From assembly GCA_036741695.1 (NCBI GenBank), contig DAINRU010000046.1, positions 1-11,263 of the forward strand: 11,263 nucleotides of DNA, read 5' to 3'. The notes beneath the pieces are model-generated. The model was not told where the DNA came from. It ran no database searches and worked only from the letters and a program-made list of their open reading frames with translations. The stretch's first letter is position 1. Each line of letters begins with the position of its first letter. The stretch comes from JAFANK01 sp036741695 (GTDB lineage: Bacteria; Vulcanimicrobiota; Vulcanimicrobiia; Eremiobacterales; Eremiobacteraceae). Positions 5,014 through 10,927 of this stretch are shown here, one piece after another. Made by a program: the position numbers and the translations under genes.

Positions 5014-6696
5014 TCACGGACCCGAGGTGCCCGGCTGATTGGTGCGCTCGTTGCGCCCAGAACCCGTGATCAGGCTATTGTCTTTGCCGTTGAGCGAGAT
5101 GAATTGCGAGTTGGTGGCATCCATGCCGGCTTGGTCGTTTTTCGCCTTGAAGACGTCGAAGGCTTTGCGCAATGCGGAATTTGCCTGGTCCTTCTTCTGC
5201 TGATCGCCATACGAGACGCCGAGGTAGTACCAGCCCCAGCCGTAGTTGGGGTCGGCCTTTGTGGCCGCGTCCGCGTACGTCAGAGCATCCGGCGTCAGGT
5301 CGACTTTCGCGGTCGAGCTTTGCAGCAATAGCCCGGAGATGTTCGCGTTGTAGAGCGCGGCGCTGTCCGGCGAGAGCGCGATGGCCTTGCCCAAGGGCGC
5401 ATTGATCGATTTTATGTCTCCCTGCGCCGCCGAAAGTTCGGCCAGCCCGAACTGGGCGTCTGCGCTCTTGGGATCGATCTGTATGGCCTTGTTGTACGCC
5501 CCTTGCGCCGCTGCGTAGTTCTTCTGCCGCACGTAGATGTCGCCGATGTTGATCTGCGCCTGGACGTTTTGCGGCTGCACTTGGGCGAGCTGCAAGAGCG
5601 GGTTGAGCGCCGCGTTCAGGTTGGGCGGGTTCTTGGTGATGTAGTACGAGGCCTGATACTGGTATGCGTACGGCGCCTTGGGATCGATGCGCTCGGCCTG
5701 GTTGATCGATTGCAGACCTCCCGCTTCATCACCCGAGAGGAGCTGCGCGTTCGCCAGCGATGCGACCAGACGCGAGCTGAGCTGTGCGTTCTTCTTGTCG
5801 TCGAGCGAGATCGCCGTCTGGTAGTCGGCGATAGCGGCCTTGTAGTCTTGCGTGCCGGTCTCGCAGTCGCCCTTGAGCATGATGTACTGCCAGTTCTTCG
5901 GGCTTTGCTGCACGGCTTTTTGCGCGAAGGGCAGGCATGCAGCGGATTGCTGCCCCGCCCAGAGGTGGAACGCATATTCGGCATATGCCGCCGACGTGAT
6001 GCTCGCAGTGACCGACTTCGGATCGAGTTGGGTCGCCTTCTCGTACGAATCGACCGAGATCTTCAGCTTCGCGGTGGCGGCTTCATTCGAGAGCCTATTG
6101 TTGTCGTTGTCCGAGCCGTCGGAATAATATGCCGCACCGCGAGCGCTCCAGATGCGGGCGTCGCTCGGCATCAGCGCGATGCCCTGGTCTGCCAGACTCT
6201 CGGCGTGTGTGTAATCCTTCTTGGTGATGTCGGCTTCGATCAAGCCGAGGCGTGCCCCGACGTCCTTAGGATTCTCGGCAAGCTTCTTGGAGTTCTCGGA
6301 TTGGGCGGCAGCCGTCTCGCTCAAGCCGGCGAGCGTGAAGCTGTAGCTGAAGTCGTAGAAGGCGACGGTCGCCTTGCCATCCCTCGTCGCCGGATAGTAG
6401 GTCGAGAGCTTTGCGACGCGCAGCACCTCGTCGTCAAGATCCTTGTGGCCGGAGGACTTCGCGATCACGATCTGCTTTTGCTTGCCGTCGGCTCCGACGA
6501 GCACTTTGACGAAGACGGTCCCCGTCTCGTGGGCGACCCGAGCGGATTCCGGATAGTTGGGTTTGATCTGGATCTTGAACTTGGGCGGTTCGTAGTAGCT
6601 GGGCGCATCCGCCGAAGCTCGGCTGGTGGGCAGCCAGGCTGCGACAAGAACGAAGGCGCCGACAGCTGCTGCAATGCTGCGCTGATAGTTGTGCAT
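5014..6696 (-). CDS. Secreted protein with N-terminal TonB C-terminal-type domain and TPR repeats
   Basis: This 560-residue protein starts with a signal peptide (hydrophobic core about 8-22, likely cleavage after SRASA at residue 29). A TonB C-terminal-type domain occupies about 40-123: KPNYP (45-49), GTVFVKVLVGADG (59-71), KSSG (80-83), LDDEVLRVAKLST (87-99) and FSYSFTLAG. About eight tetratricopeptide repeats follow from about 125 to 530, with typical endings such as AIQIDPKSADA and ATQLDPKSVTA. There is no membrane anchor or proline-rich spacer, so this is not a classical TonB; the domain order is reversed and the protein should be soluble in the periplasm or lipid-free outside the cell. 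The ATG at 6696 is supported by GAGGAGA; an in-frame TTG at 6708 lies too far upstream. It sits between tyrA and the exbB cluster. Its function is unknown; a scaffold or adaptor for the Ton complex is plausible. Confidence 0.88.
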   Translation of the reverse strand: MHNYQRSIAAAVGAFVLVAAWLPTSRASADAPSYYEPPKFKIQIKPNYPESARVAHETGTVFVKVLVGADGKQKQIVIAKSSGHKDLDDEVLRVAKLSTYYPATRDGKATVAFYDFSYSFTLAGLSETAAAQSENSKKLAENPKDVGARLGLIEADITKKDYTHAESLADQGIALMPSDARIWSARGAAYYSDGSDNDNNRLSNEAATAKLKISVDSYEKATQLDPKSVTASITSAAYAEYAFHLWAGQQSAACLPFAQKAVQQSPKNWQYIMLKGDCETGTQDYKAAIADYQTAISLDDKKNAQLSSRLVASLANAQLLSGDEAGGLQSINQAERIDPKAPYAYQYQASYYITKNPPNLNAALNPLLQLAQVQPQNVQAQINIGDIYVRQKNYAAAQGAYNKAIQIDPKSADAQFGLAELSAAQGDIKSINAPLGKAIALSPDSAALYNANISGLLLQSSTAKVDLTPDALTYADAATKADPNYGWGWYYLGVSYGDQQKKDQANSALRKAFDVFKAKNDQAGMDATNSQFISLNGKDNSLITGSGRNERTNQPGTSGP

Positions 6697-6699
6697 CGG

Positions 6700-6706
6700 T
6701 CTCCTC
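6700..6706 (-). promoter_or_regulatory. Ribosome binding site of the TPR/TonB-domain gene
   Basis: GAGGAGA on the minus strand lies 3 bases before the ATG at 6696. It overlaps the alternative in-frame TTG (6706-6708), which therefore cannot use it, so the ATG is the start. Confidence 0.65.
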
Positions 6707-6727
6707 AAGAACCTAAGGGTAGGGACG

Positions 6728-6737
6728 ATAGCGCTAT
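6728..6737. promoter_or_regulatory. Ten-base palindrome between tyrA and the TPR gene
   Basis: ATAGCGCTAT is a perfect palindrome in the 64-base gap, 31 bases upstream of the TPR/TonB-domain gene. It overlaps a weak -10-like TATCGT. It could be an operator, but a single 10-base palindrome can arise by chance. Confidence 0.25.
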
Positions 6738-6760
6738 TCCGTTGGAGTTGGAAATACCTG

Positions 6761-7639
6761 TCAGCTAGACCTCAATCGTCGCTGTATCGCCGCTGCCTTG
6801 CGCAAAAGCTGGCTCACGGCTGCACCGTCGTCACGTTCGATAGCTCGCCTGAAGCTTCGCAGGCGCGCTTCGAAGGCGGCGAGCGCCGGGATGATATTGC
6901 GCTTGTTCGTCAGCAGGGCATCCTCCCACACGGCAGACGGAGTCGCGGCAAGGCGGGTCACGCTGGCAAAGCCTGGACCGGTCAGCATGCGGTAGCGGTC
7001 TGCGGCGTCAGCGGCCGCGAGTGCCGTCGCCGACGACACGAGTTGGGGGAGAGCGCTGGTCACGGCGATGATGCGGTCGTGATCGAGGGCTGTGATGCGC
7101 ACCGGGCGCGCTCCCAAACGGCGCACGAAGGCCTCGGCTTTGCGCAAGGCGACGAGCCGCCGCCATTGGGGCGGGGCGCATAGCGCGAAGGGTCTCCCCC
7201 CGAAGAGGGCAGGATCGGCCGCCTGCGCGCCGCCCCGTTCGCTGCCTGCAAGCGGGTGGCCGCAGACGACGCTGACGCCCTTACGCGCGGCGATAGCCCG
7301 CTCGGCCGCCGCGAACACGGGCTGTTTGAGACCGGCCACGTCGATCACCAGGCTGCGCGCACGGGCGCGGGAGAGGACGCGAGGCAAAAGCGCGATGACC
7401 GCTTGCGTCGGGACTGCGAGGACGACGATGTCCGCCTTTGCCACGGCTGATTCCAGCGTCTGGGCGATCTCGGTCAGCGCTCCACGCCGGCGCGCAGACC
7501 ATGCAGCTGCGATCTTGCGGTCGAAGCCGATGACGCTCGTGCGCGGCGCTGCACGGCGTATCGCGAGTCCCACGGACCCGCCGATGAGGCCGACTCCGAT
7601 GATGGCGACCGTGTCCGTGCGGGGCGCCTTAGGCTTCAA
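6761..7639 (-). CDS. tyrA: Prephenate (or arogenate) dehydrogenase TyrA
   Basis: This 292-residue enzyme oxidatively decarboxylates prephenate to 4-hydroxyphenylpyruvate (or arogenate to tyrosine). A Rossmann fold starts at residue 11 with IIGVGLIGGSVGLA; Asp40 at the end of the second strand suggests NAD rather than NADP. The motif CGHPLAGSERGG carries the conserved His128. The second motif, usually SHLPH after HDR, reads SALPQ here, so both histidines are replaced; LTGPGFASVTRLA follows as expected. There is no C-terminal ACT domain, so feedback control must differ or act elsewhere. The chosen start is the TTG at 7639, which overlaps the end of the DAHP synthase gene by 11 bases; no Shine-Dalgarno is obvious, so translation is likely coupled. 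Upstream in-frame ATGs would overlap by over 100 bases and add an atypical Arg/Ser-rich extension. Confidence 0.88.
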   Translation of the reverse strand: MKPKAPRTDTVAIIGVGLIGGSVGLAIRRAAPRTSVIGFDRKIAAAWSARRRGALTEIAQTLESAVAKADIVVLAVPTQAVIALLPRVLSRARARSLVIDVAGLKQPVFAAAERAIAARKGVSVVCGHPLAGSERGGAQAADPALFGGRPFALCAPPQWRRLVALRKAEAFVRRLGARPVRITALDHDRIIAVTSALPQLVSSATALAAADAADRYRMLTGPGFASVTRLAATPSAVWEDALLTNKRNIIPALAAFEARLRSFRRAIERDDGAAVSQLLRKAAAIQRRLRSS

Positions 7640-8681
7640 TGGCGATCGACGCGTCGGAGGCGACGGGCTTGCCCACGGCACGAGCGACCGAGCTGACTTG
7701 CTCCATAAGCGTCGCGAAATTCTCGAAGGTGAGCGATTCGAACCCATCCTTGAGCGCATCTTCAGGATGGGGATGGACCTCGATCATAAGGCCGTCGGCG
7801 CCCGCAGCCACGCCGGCGCGCGCCATCGGGGTGACGAGGTCCCACTTGCCCGTGCCGTGGCTGGGATCGACGATGACCGGCAGATGGGTGAGCGATTTCA
7901 CGAGGGGCACCGCGTTCAGATCGAGCGTGTTGCGCGTGGCAGTCTCGAAGGTTCGGATGCCGCGCTCGCACAGGATGACGTCGTGGTTGCCGCCCGAGTA
8001 GATGTACTCGGCAGCCAGCAGCCATTCTTCGACCGTCGCGGAGAGGCCGCGTTTGAGCATCACCGGCTTACGCGTCTTGGCCAGCTCCTTGAGCAACGTG
8101 AAGTTCTGCATGTTGCGGGCGCCGATCTGCAGCACGTCTGCGTACTGCTCGACCAGCGGCACGTCGCGCGGGTCGAGGACCTCGGTCACGATGGGCAGGC
8201 CCGTCTCGGCCCGCGCCTGGGCCAAGATCTCGAGACCCTCTTTGCCCATGCCCTGGAACGAATAGGGCGAGGTGCTCGGCTTGTAGGCGCCACCGCGCAG
8301 CAACGTCGCGCCGCAGCGCTTGACCCAGTGCGCCGTCTCGACGAGCATATCGCGACCTTCAACGGTGCAGGGACCAGCGATGACGTGCACGAGACCGCCG
8401 CCGATCTCGACGCTGTCACCGACGCGCACGACCGTATCGGTCGTCACCCCTTCGCGGCTGACCAGCTTGTACGACTTGCTGATCGGCATCACGCGGTCGA
8501 CAGCCGCGAAGCCGCCGAGTTGAGCGGCGAGCATGTCTTTGTCCGAACGAACGCCGAGCACGCCGATGATGAGCCGCTCGGCACCCTGCGAGACATTGAC
8601 GCCGTATCCCATAGCGGTGATCTTGTCGATGATCTCTTGCGCTTGTTCTGCGGTGGCGCTGCGTTTGATGACGACGATCAT
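7629..8681 (-). CDS. aroF: 3-deoxy-7-phosphoheptulonate (DAHP) synthase, type I-beta with N-terminal regulatory domain
   Basis: This 350-residue enzyme condenses phosphoenolpyruvate and erythrose 4-phosphate, the entry step of the shikimate pathway. Residues 1-70 form the ferredoxin-like regulatory domain typical of this subfamily (MIVVIKRSAT start). The barrel domain shows AGPCTVE (102-108), LRGGAYKPSTSPYSFQG (128-144), QIGARNMQN (186-194), GNHDVILCERG (231-241), DPSHGTG (272-278) and EVHPHPEDALKDG (301-313), covering substrate-binding and metal-binding residues of the family. The ATG at 8681 is chosen because the protein then starts like its relatives and AAGGA lies 11 bases upstream. The leader between aroH and this gene holds a strong hairpin and a palindrome. 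The N-terminal domain is the usual site of allosteric feedback by tyrosine or by chorismate products; which ligand acts here cannot be told. Confidence 0.95.
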   Translation of the reverse strand: MIVVIKRSATAEQAQEIIDKITAMGYGVNVSQGAERLIIGVLGVRSDKDMLAAQLGGFAAVDRVMPISKSYKLVSREGVTTDTVVRVGDSVEIGGGLVHVIAGPCTVEGRDMLVETAHWVKRCGATLLRGGAYKPSTSPYSFQGMGKEGLEILAQARAETGLPIVTEVLDPRDVPLVEQYADVLQIGARNMQNFTLLKELAKTRKPVMLKRGLSATVEEWLLAAEYIYSGGNHDVILCERGIRTFETATRNTLDLNAVPLVKSLTHLPVIVDPSHGTGKWDLVTPMARAGVAAGADGLMIEVHPHPEDALKDGFESLTFENFATLMEQVSSVARAVGKPVASDASIAIEA

Positions 8682-8733
8682 GGTGAGCCTATCCTTAAGT
8701 ACCGAAGACGTTGTGGCAACGGATCTTTGAAGC

Positions 8734-8753
8734 AACGGACCTTCGGGTCCGTT
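8734..8753. promoter_or_regulatory. Strong hairpin in the leader of the DAHP synthase gene
   Basis: A perfect 8-base stem (AACGGACC and GGTCCGTT) with a 4-base loop lies between aroH and the DAHP synthase gene, 53 bases before the latter's ATG. In the transcribed minus-strand reading the loop is CGAA; only the plus strand gives the stable C(UUCG)G form. A second copy of the right arm core (TCCGTT, 8718-8723) lies downstream, so two mutually exclusive stems are possible. No T-run follows, so simple termination is unlikely. Confidence 0.55.
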
Positions 8754-8764
8754 CTCTTGAGAAC
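8751..8764. promoter_or_regulatory. Palindrome overlapping the leader hairpin
   Basis: GTTCTC and GAGAAC are separated by two bases just after the aroH stop. The right arm (minus-strand reading) shares three bases with the left arm of the 8734-8753 hairpin, so the two structures compete. It could also be a dimeric repressor site. A perfect tandem 8-base duplication (AGAACGTC twice, 8760-8775) overlaps it and spans the aroH stop codon. Confidence 0.4.
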
Positions 8765-8765
8765 G

Positions 8766-9161
8766 TCAGAACGTCGTTCCGGGTGCCTGCGAGGTCTCCC
8801 CGCCGCAAAGATCCGGACGCAGCCGGGCCGCGCCTTCGAGATAGACGTGGCGCACGTCCGCCTGCGGCAGGTCGGTGTTGACGAGCATGAGCACCCGGAT
8901 GCACGAACCCAAGCGCTCGGGGACGCCGATTTCAGTCGCGCACAAGAGCGGCACCTGCTGCCAGCCCAGCGCGCGCGCCGCAGCGGCGGGGAACTCCGTG
9001 TTGAGGTCGGGCGTCGTTGTGAAGAACACCGCCGCGAGGTCGATCGGTTCGATGCCGTTGCTCGCGATCATCTCGCGTAGCAGCCGGTCCGTGGCGGCCA
9101 CGATGGCTTGGGCGGTATTGGCAGCGCTGGTCGTCGCCCCGCGGATGCCTCGCACGCTCAT
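8766..9161 (-). CDS. aroH: Chorismate mutase, AroH class
   Basis: This 131-residue enzyme converts chorismate to prephenate, the substrate of TyrA encoded nearby. It belongs to the trimeric AroH fold known from Bacillus subtilis, not the helical AroQ class. Recognisable segments are VRGIRGATT at 3-11 (Arg7 binds substrate in the family), TPDLNTEFPA at 50-59, a conserved Glu77 in CATEIGVPE, CIRVLML at 87-93 (Arg89) and VRHVYLEGAARLRPDL at 103-118 (Tyr107). The length matches the family. The ATG directly abuts the stop of the pseudouridine synthase gene (TGA then ATG), which implies translational coupling. Its last codons lie in an 8-base tandem duplication shared with the downstream leader. 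Confidence 0.95.
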   Translation of the reverse strand: MSVRGIRGATTSAANTAQAIVAATDRLLREMIASNGIEPIDLAAVFFTTTPDLNTEFPAAAARALGWQQVPLLCATEIGVPERLGSCIRVLMLVNTDLPQADVRHVYLEGAARLRPDLCGGETSQAPGTTF

Positions 9162-9851
9162 TCAGGCGTGTTCGGCGCGCAGTCGGTTCAGTTCCCGCAC
9201 TTCTTCGTCGCTGAGCGATCGCGTGCTGCCGATTTTCAGTTTGCCCAAGCGCACGGGACCGAACTGCGTGCGGGTGAGCGCAAGCACGCGCAGACCGGCC
9301 TGTGCGCACATGCGGCGCACCTGACGGTTCTTACCTTCGCGCAGGATCACGGCGAAACGATGCGAGCCGTCGGGCAGCTTCACGTGCTCGATCGCGCCGA
9401 GCGCGGCGATGGTGGGCGCGCTCATGTTCCCGCGCGCGACGACGTCGTAGCGTTTGGGCACACCGCTCGAGGGATGGGTGAGGATCCGCGCCAGCGTGCC
9501 GTCGGTCGTGCACAGCAAGACGCCGGTGGTATCGGCATCAAGCCTGCCGACGGGGAAGAGCCTGCGATGGTGGGGCAAAAATTGTGCGACCGTCTTGCGG
9601 CCATGCTCGTCGCTCATCGTCGTGATGATGCCGGCGGGTTTGTTGAGCACGAGGGTGAGCTGGTCGACGTCCGTCTGACGGCGAATGCGCCTGCCGTTGA
9701 CGGTGACGACGCTGGCCTGCGAATCCACCATCTCGCCGAGCGCGGCGCGGCGGCCCCCGACCGCCACCTTCCCGGCGGCGATCATCGCATCTGCAGCGCG
9801 TCGCGATGCCACGCCGCACTCGGCCAGAAACTTGTTGAGCCGCATCTTCAT
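9162..9851 (-). CDS. rluB: RluB/RsuA-family rRNA pseudouridine synthase
   Basis: This 229-residue enzyme isomerises a specific uridine of ribosomal RNA to pseudouridine. An S4 RNA-binding domain fills about residues 1-60 (MRLNKFLAECGVASRRAAD and a basic GGRRA turn). The catalytic domain begins with LVLNKPAGIITT at 67-78 and includes VGRLDADTTGVLLCTTDG at 101-118 with the catalytic Asp105. It ends with the family motif EGKNRQVRRM at 172-181 and the ALTRTQFGP segment. Family members modify 23S rRNA (RluB, RluE, RluF) or 16S rRNA (RsuA); the sequence resembles the RluB-like bacterial group most, but the target base is not certain. The ATG at 9851 overlaps the upstream protease stop by 4 bases; an ATG at 9845 is an alternative with two residues fewer. 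Confidence 0.93.
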   Translation of the reverse strand: MKMRLNKFLAECGVASRRAADAMIAAGKVAVGGRRAALGEMVDSQASVVTVNGRRIRRQTDVDQLTLVLNKPAGIITTMSDEHGRKTVAQFLPHHRRLFPVGRLDADTTGVLLCTTDGTLARILTHPSSGVPKRYDVVARGNMSAPTIAALGAIEHVKLPDGSHRFAVILREGKNRQVRRMCAQAGLRVLALTRTQFGPVRLGKLKIGSTRSLSDEEVRELNRLRAEHA

Positions 9852-10873
9852 GGCTTGACGGTGTTGGTCGCCGTCTCGTACGTCGAATTCGGTTCGAGCA
9901 CGAGCAGGTGCATCGGGTAATCGACATAGACATTGAAGAAGCGCAAAAAGTCGTAGCCGATGAGTCCATCAAGACCCTTGGGTTGGAAGCAGCTTGTGTC
10001 TTGCGGCTTCCACACCACCCAATCGCGCAGGCCGACGGAACCGACCACGACCTGCGAAACGGCATAGGGGTCTTGTTGGATCTCACCGCATACGGGCCAG
10101 AAGAAACGGAAGTAGGTCGAGCTGGCATCGTCTTTGAGCAGCGTTTGAGCGGTGAACTCCGCTGGATTGGCTCTGGCGAGCTCCGGAAACACGACGACGG
10201 TGGTCGCGCCGGTGTCGATGATGAACGCCGCACCTTTCGCCGTTCCCACCGTCGCGGCGACGACGGGCACCCGGTTCAGCGGGCTGAGCGCGAGCGCCGC
10301 TGCGCCGGCCGGCACGACGAAACTCGATGGATTGAGAAGGTGGATCGACTCGTGCTCGTAGTCGATCTTCACCACAGCGCGCTGTAGGAACTCGTAGCCC
10401 AACACACCGACGATCCGCGTGTCTGTCGCCTCGCGCCGGTAGAACGACCCGACGCGGAAGCGCGCATCGTGCAGTGTCGCGTCGCCGAATCGAACGCTGC
10501 TGAGCACGAGCGGTGACGCCGGACTCGATCCGTCCTGCAGCGACGACGCGACGGACGCGTCGATGATATCGGGCGCACCCGTGTCGAGCAGCAGATCGAG
10601 GCCGCGCCCATTCGCGGTCATGCGGATGATTATCGCGCCGTTGGGCAAGAAATGGGCGGGCAGCACGACGTCATCGTGGCCTGGCGGGAACTCCCACAGC
10701 GGCGAATCCACTGCGCCGGGCGACGGTGACGTGCTTGGCGAGGCCGTGGCCGCTGCCGGCAGGACGGATGGCGGCGCTACGGGTTTCGGCGACGCGTGTG
10801 CTGCATGAGGCTGCACGGCGCAGAGCCACACAGCCGTCAGAAACAACGCGACTGGGCGGCCTTGCAGCTTCAT
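9848..10873 (-). CDS. Secreted retropepsin-like aspartic protease with two DTG lobes
   Basis: This 341-residue protein has an N-terminal signal sequence (hydrophobic core about 8-20, likely cleavage after HAAHA at 27) and a low-complexity Pro/Ala/Ser segment to about 58. Two aspartic-protease half-domains follow. The first has LLLDTGAPD (94-102, Asp97) and GVLGYEFLQRAVVKIDYE (156-173); the second has FIIDTGATTVVVFP (217-230, Asp220) and GLIGYDFLRFFNVYVDY (303-319). The matching order in each half indicates an internal duplication, so one chain could form a complete pepsin-like active site with an aspartate from each lobe. Cys262 and Cys295 may form a disulfide. It should act in the periplasm or outside the cell; the substrate is unknown. 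No clear Shine-Dalgarno precedes the ATG at 10873. It overlaps the pseudouridine synthase gene by 4 bases. Confidence 0.82.
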   Translation of the reverse strand: MKLQGRPVALFLTAVWLCAVQPHAAHASPKPVAPPSVLPAAATASPSTSPSPGAVDSPLWEFPPGHDDVVLPAHFLPNGAIIIRMTANGRGLDLLLDTGAPDIIDASVASSLQDGSSPASPLVLSSVRFGDATLHDARFRVGSFYRREATDTRIVGVLGYEFLQRAVVKIDYEHESIHLLNPSSFVVPAGAAALALSPLNRVPVVAATVGTAKGAAFIIDTGATTVVVFPELARANPAEFTAQTLLKDDASSTYFRFFWPVCGEIQQDPYAVSQVVVGSVGLRDWVVWKPQDTSCFQPKGLDGLIGYDFLRFFNVYVDYPMHLLVLEPNSTYETATNTVKP

Positions 10874-10892
10874 GGTGCTGTGTTAGAGGGAA

Positions 10893-10914
10893 GGGCGCGA
10901 TTTCACTCGCGCCC
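10893..10914 (-). terminator. Hairpin terminator after rho
   Basis: A perfect 8-base inverted repeat (GGGCGCGA and TCGCGCCC) with a 6-base loop lies 13 bases past the rho stop. On the minus strand it is followed by TTCCCTCT, a poor T-tract. It shares the core GGCGCGA/TCGCGCC with the hairpin at 2282-2306. It may end the rho transcript, but the protease start lies only 20 bases beyond it. Confidence 0.6.
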
Positions 10915-10927
10915 CGTCGTGTGCGTT

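Noticed and set aside
5503..6768. Plus-strand open frame of about 420 codons
   Set aside because: It is antisense to the TPR/TonB-domain gene, rich in Arg, Val and Leu without any motif, and has no convincing ribosome binding site.
7640..7759. N-terminal extension of tyrA to an upstream in-frame ATG
   Set aside because: It would overlap DAHP synthase by over 100 bases and add an Arg/Ser/Pro-rich segment before the Rossmann fold, unlike family members.
7092..9080. Long plus-strand open frame (about 660 codons)
   Set aside because: It lies opposite tyrA, DAHP synthase and the end of aroH, all with clear family motifs. The translation has no recognisable domain and is a typical antisense shadow in high-GC DNA.
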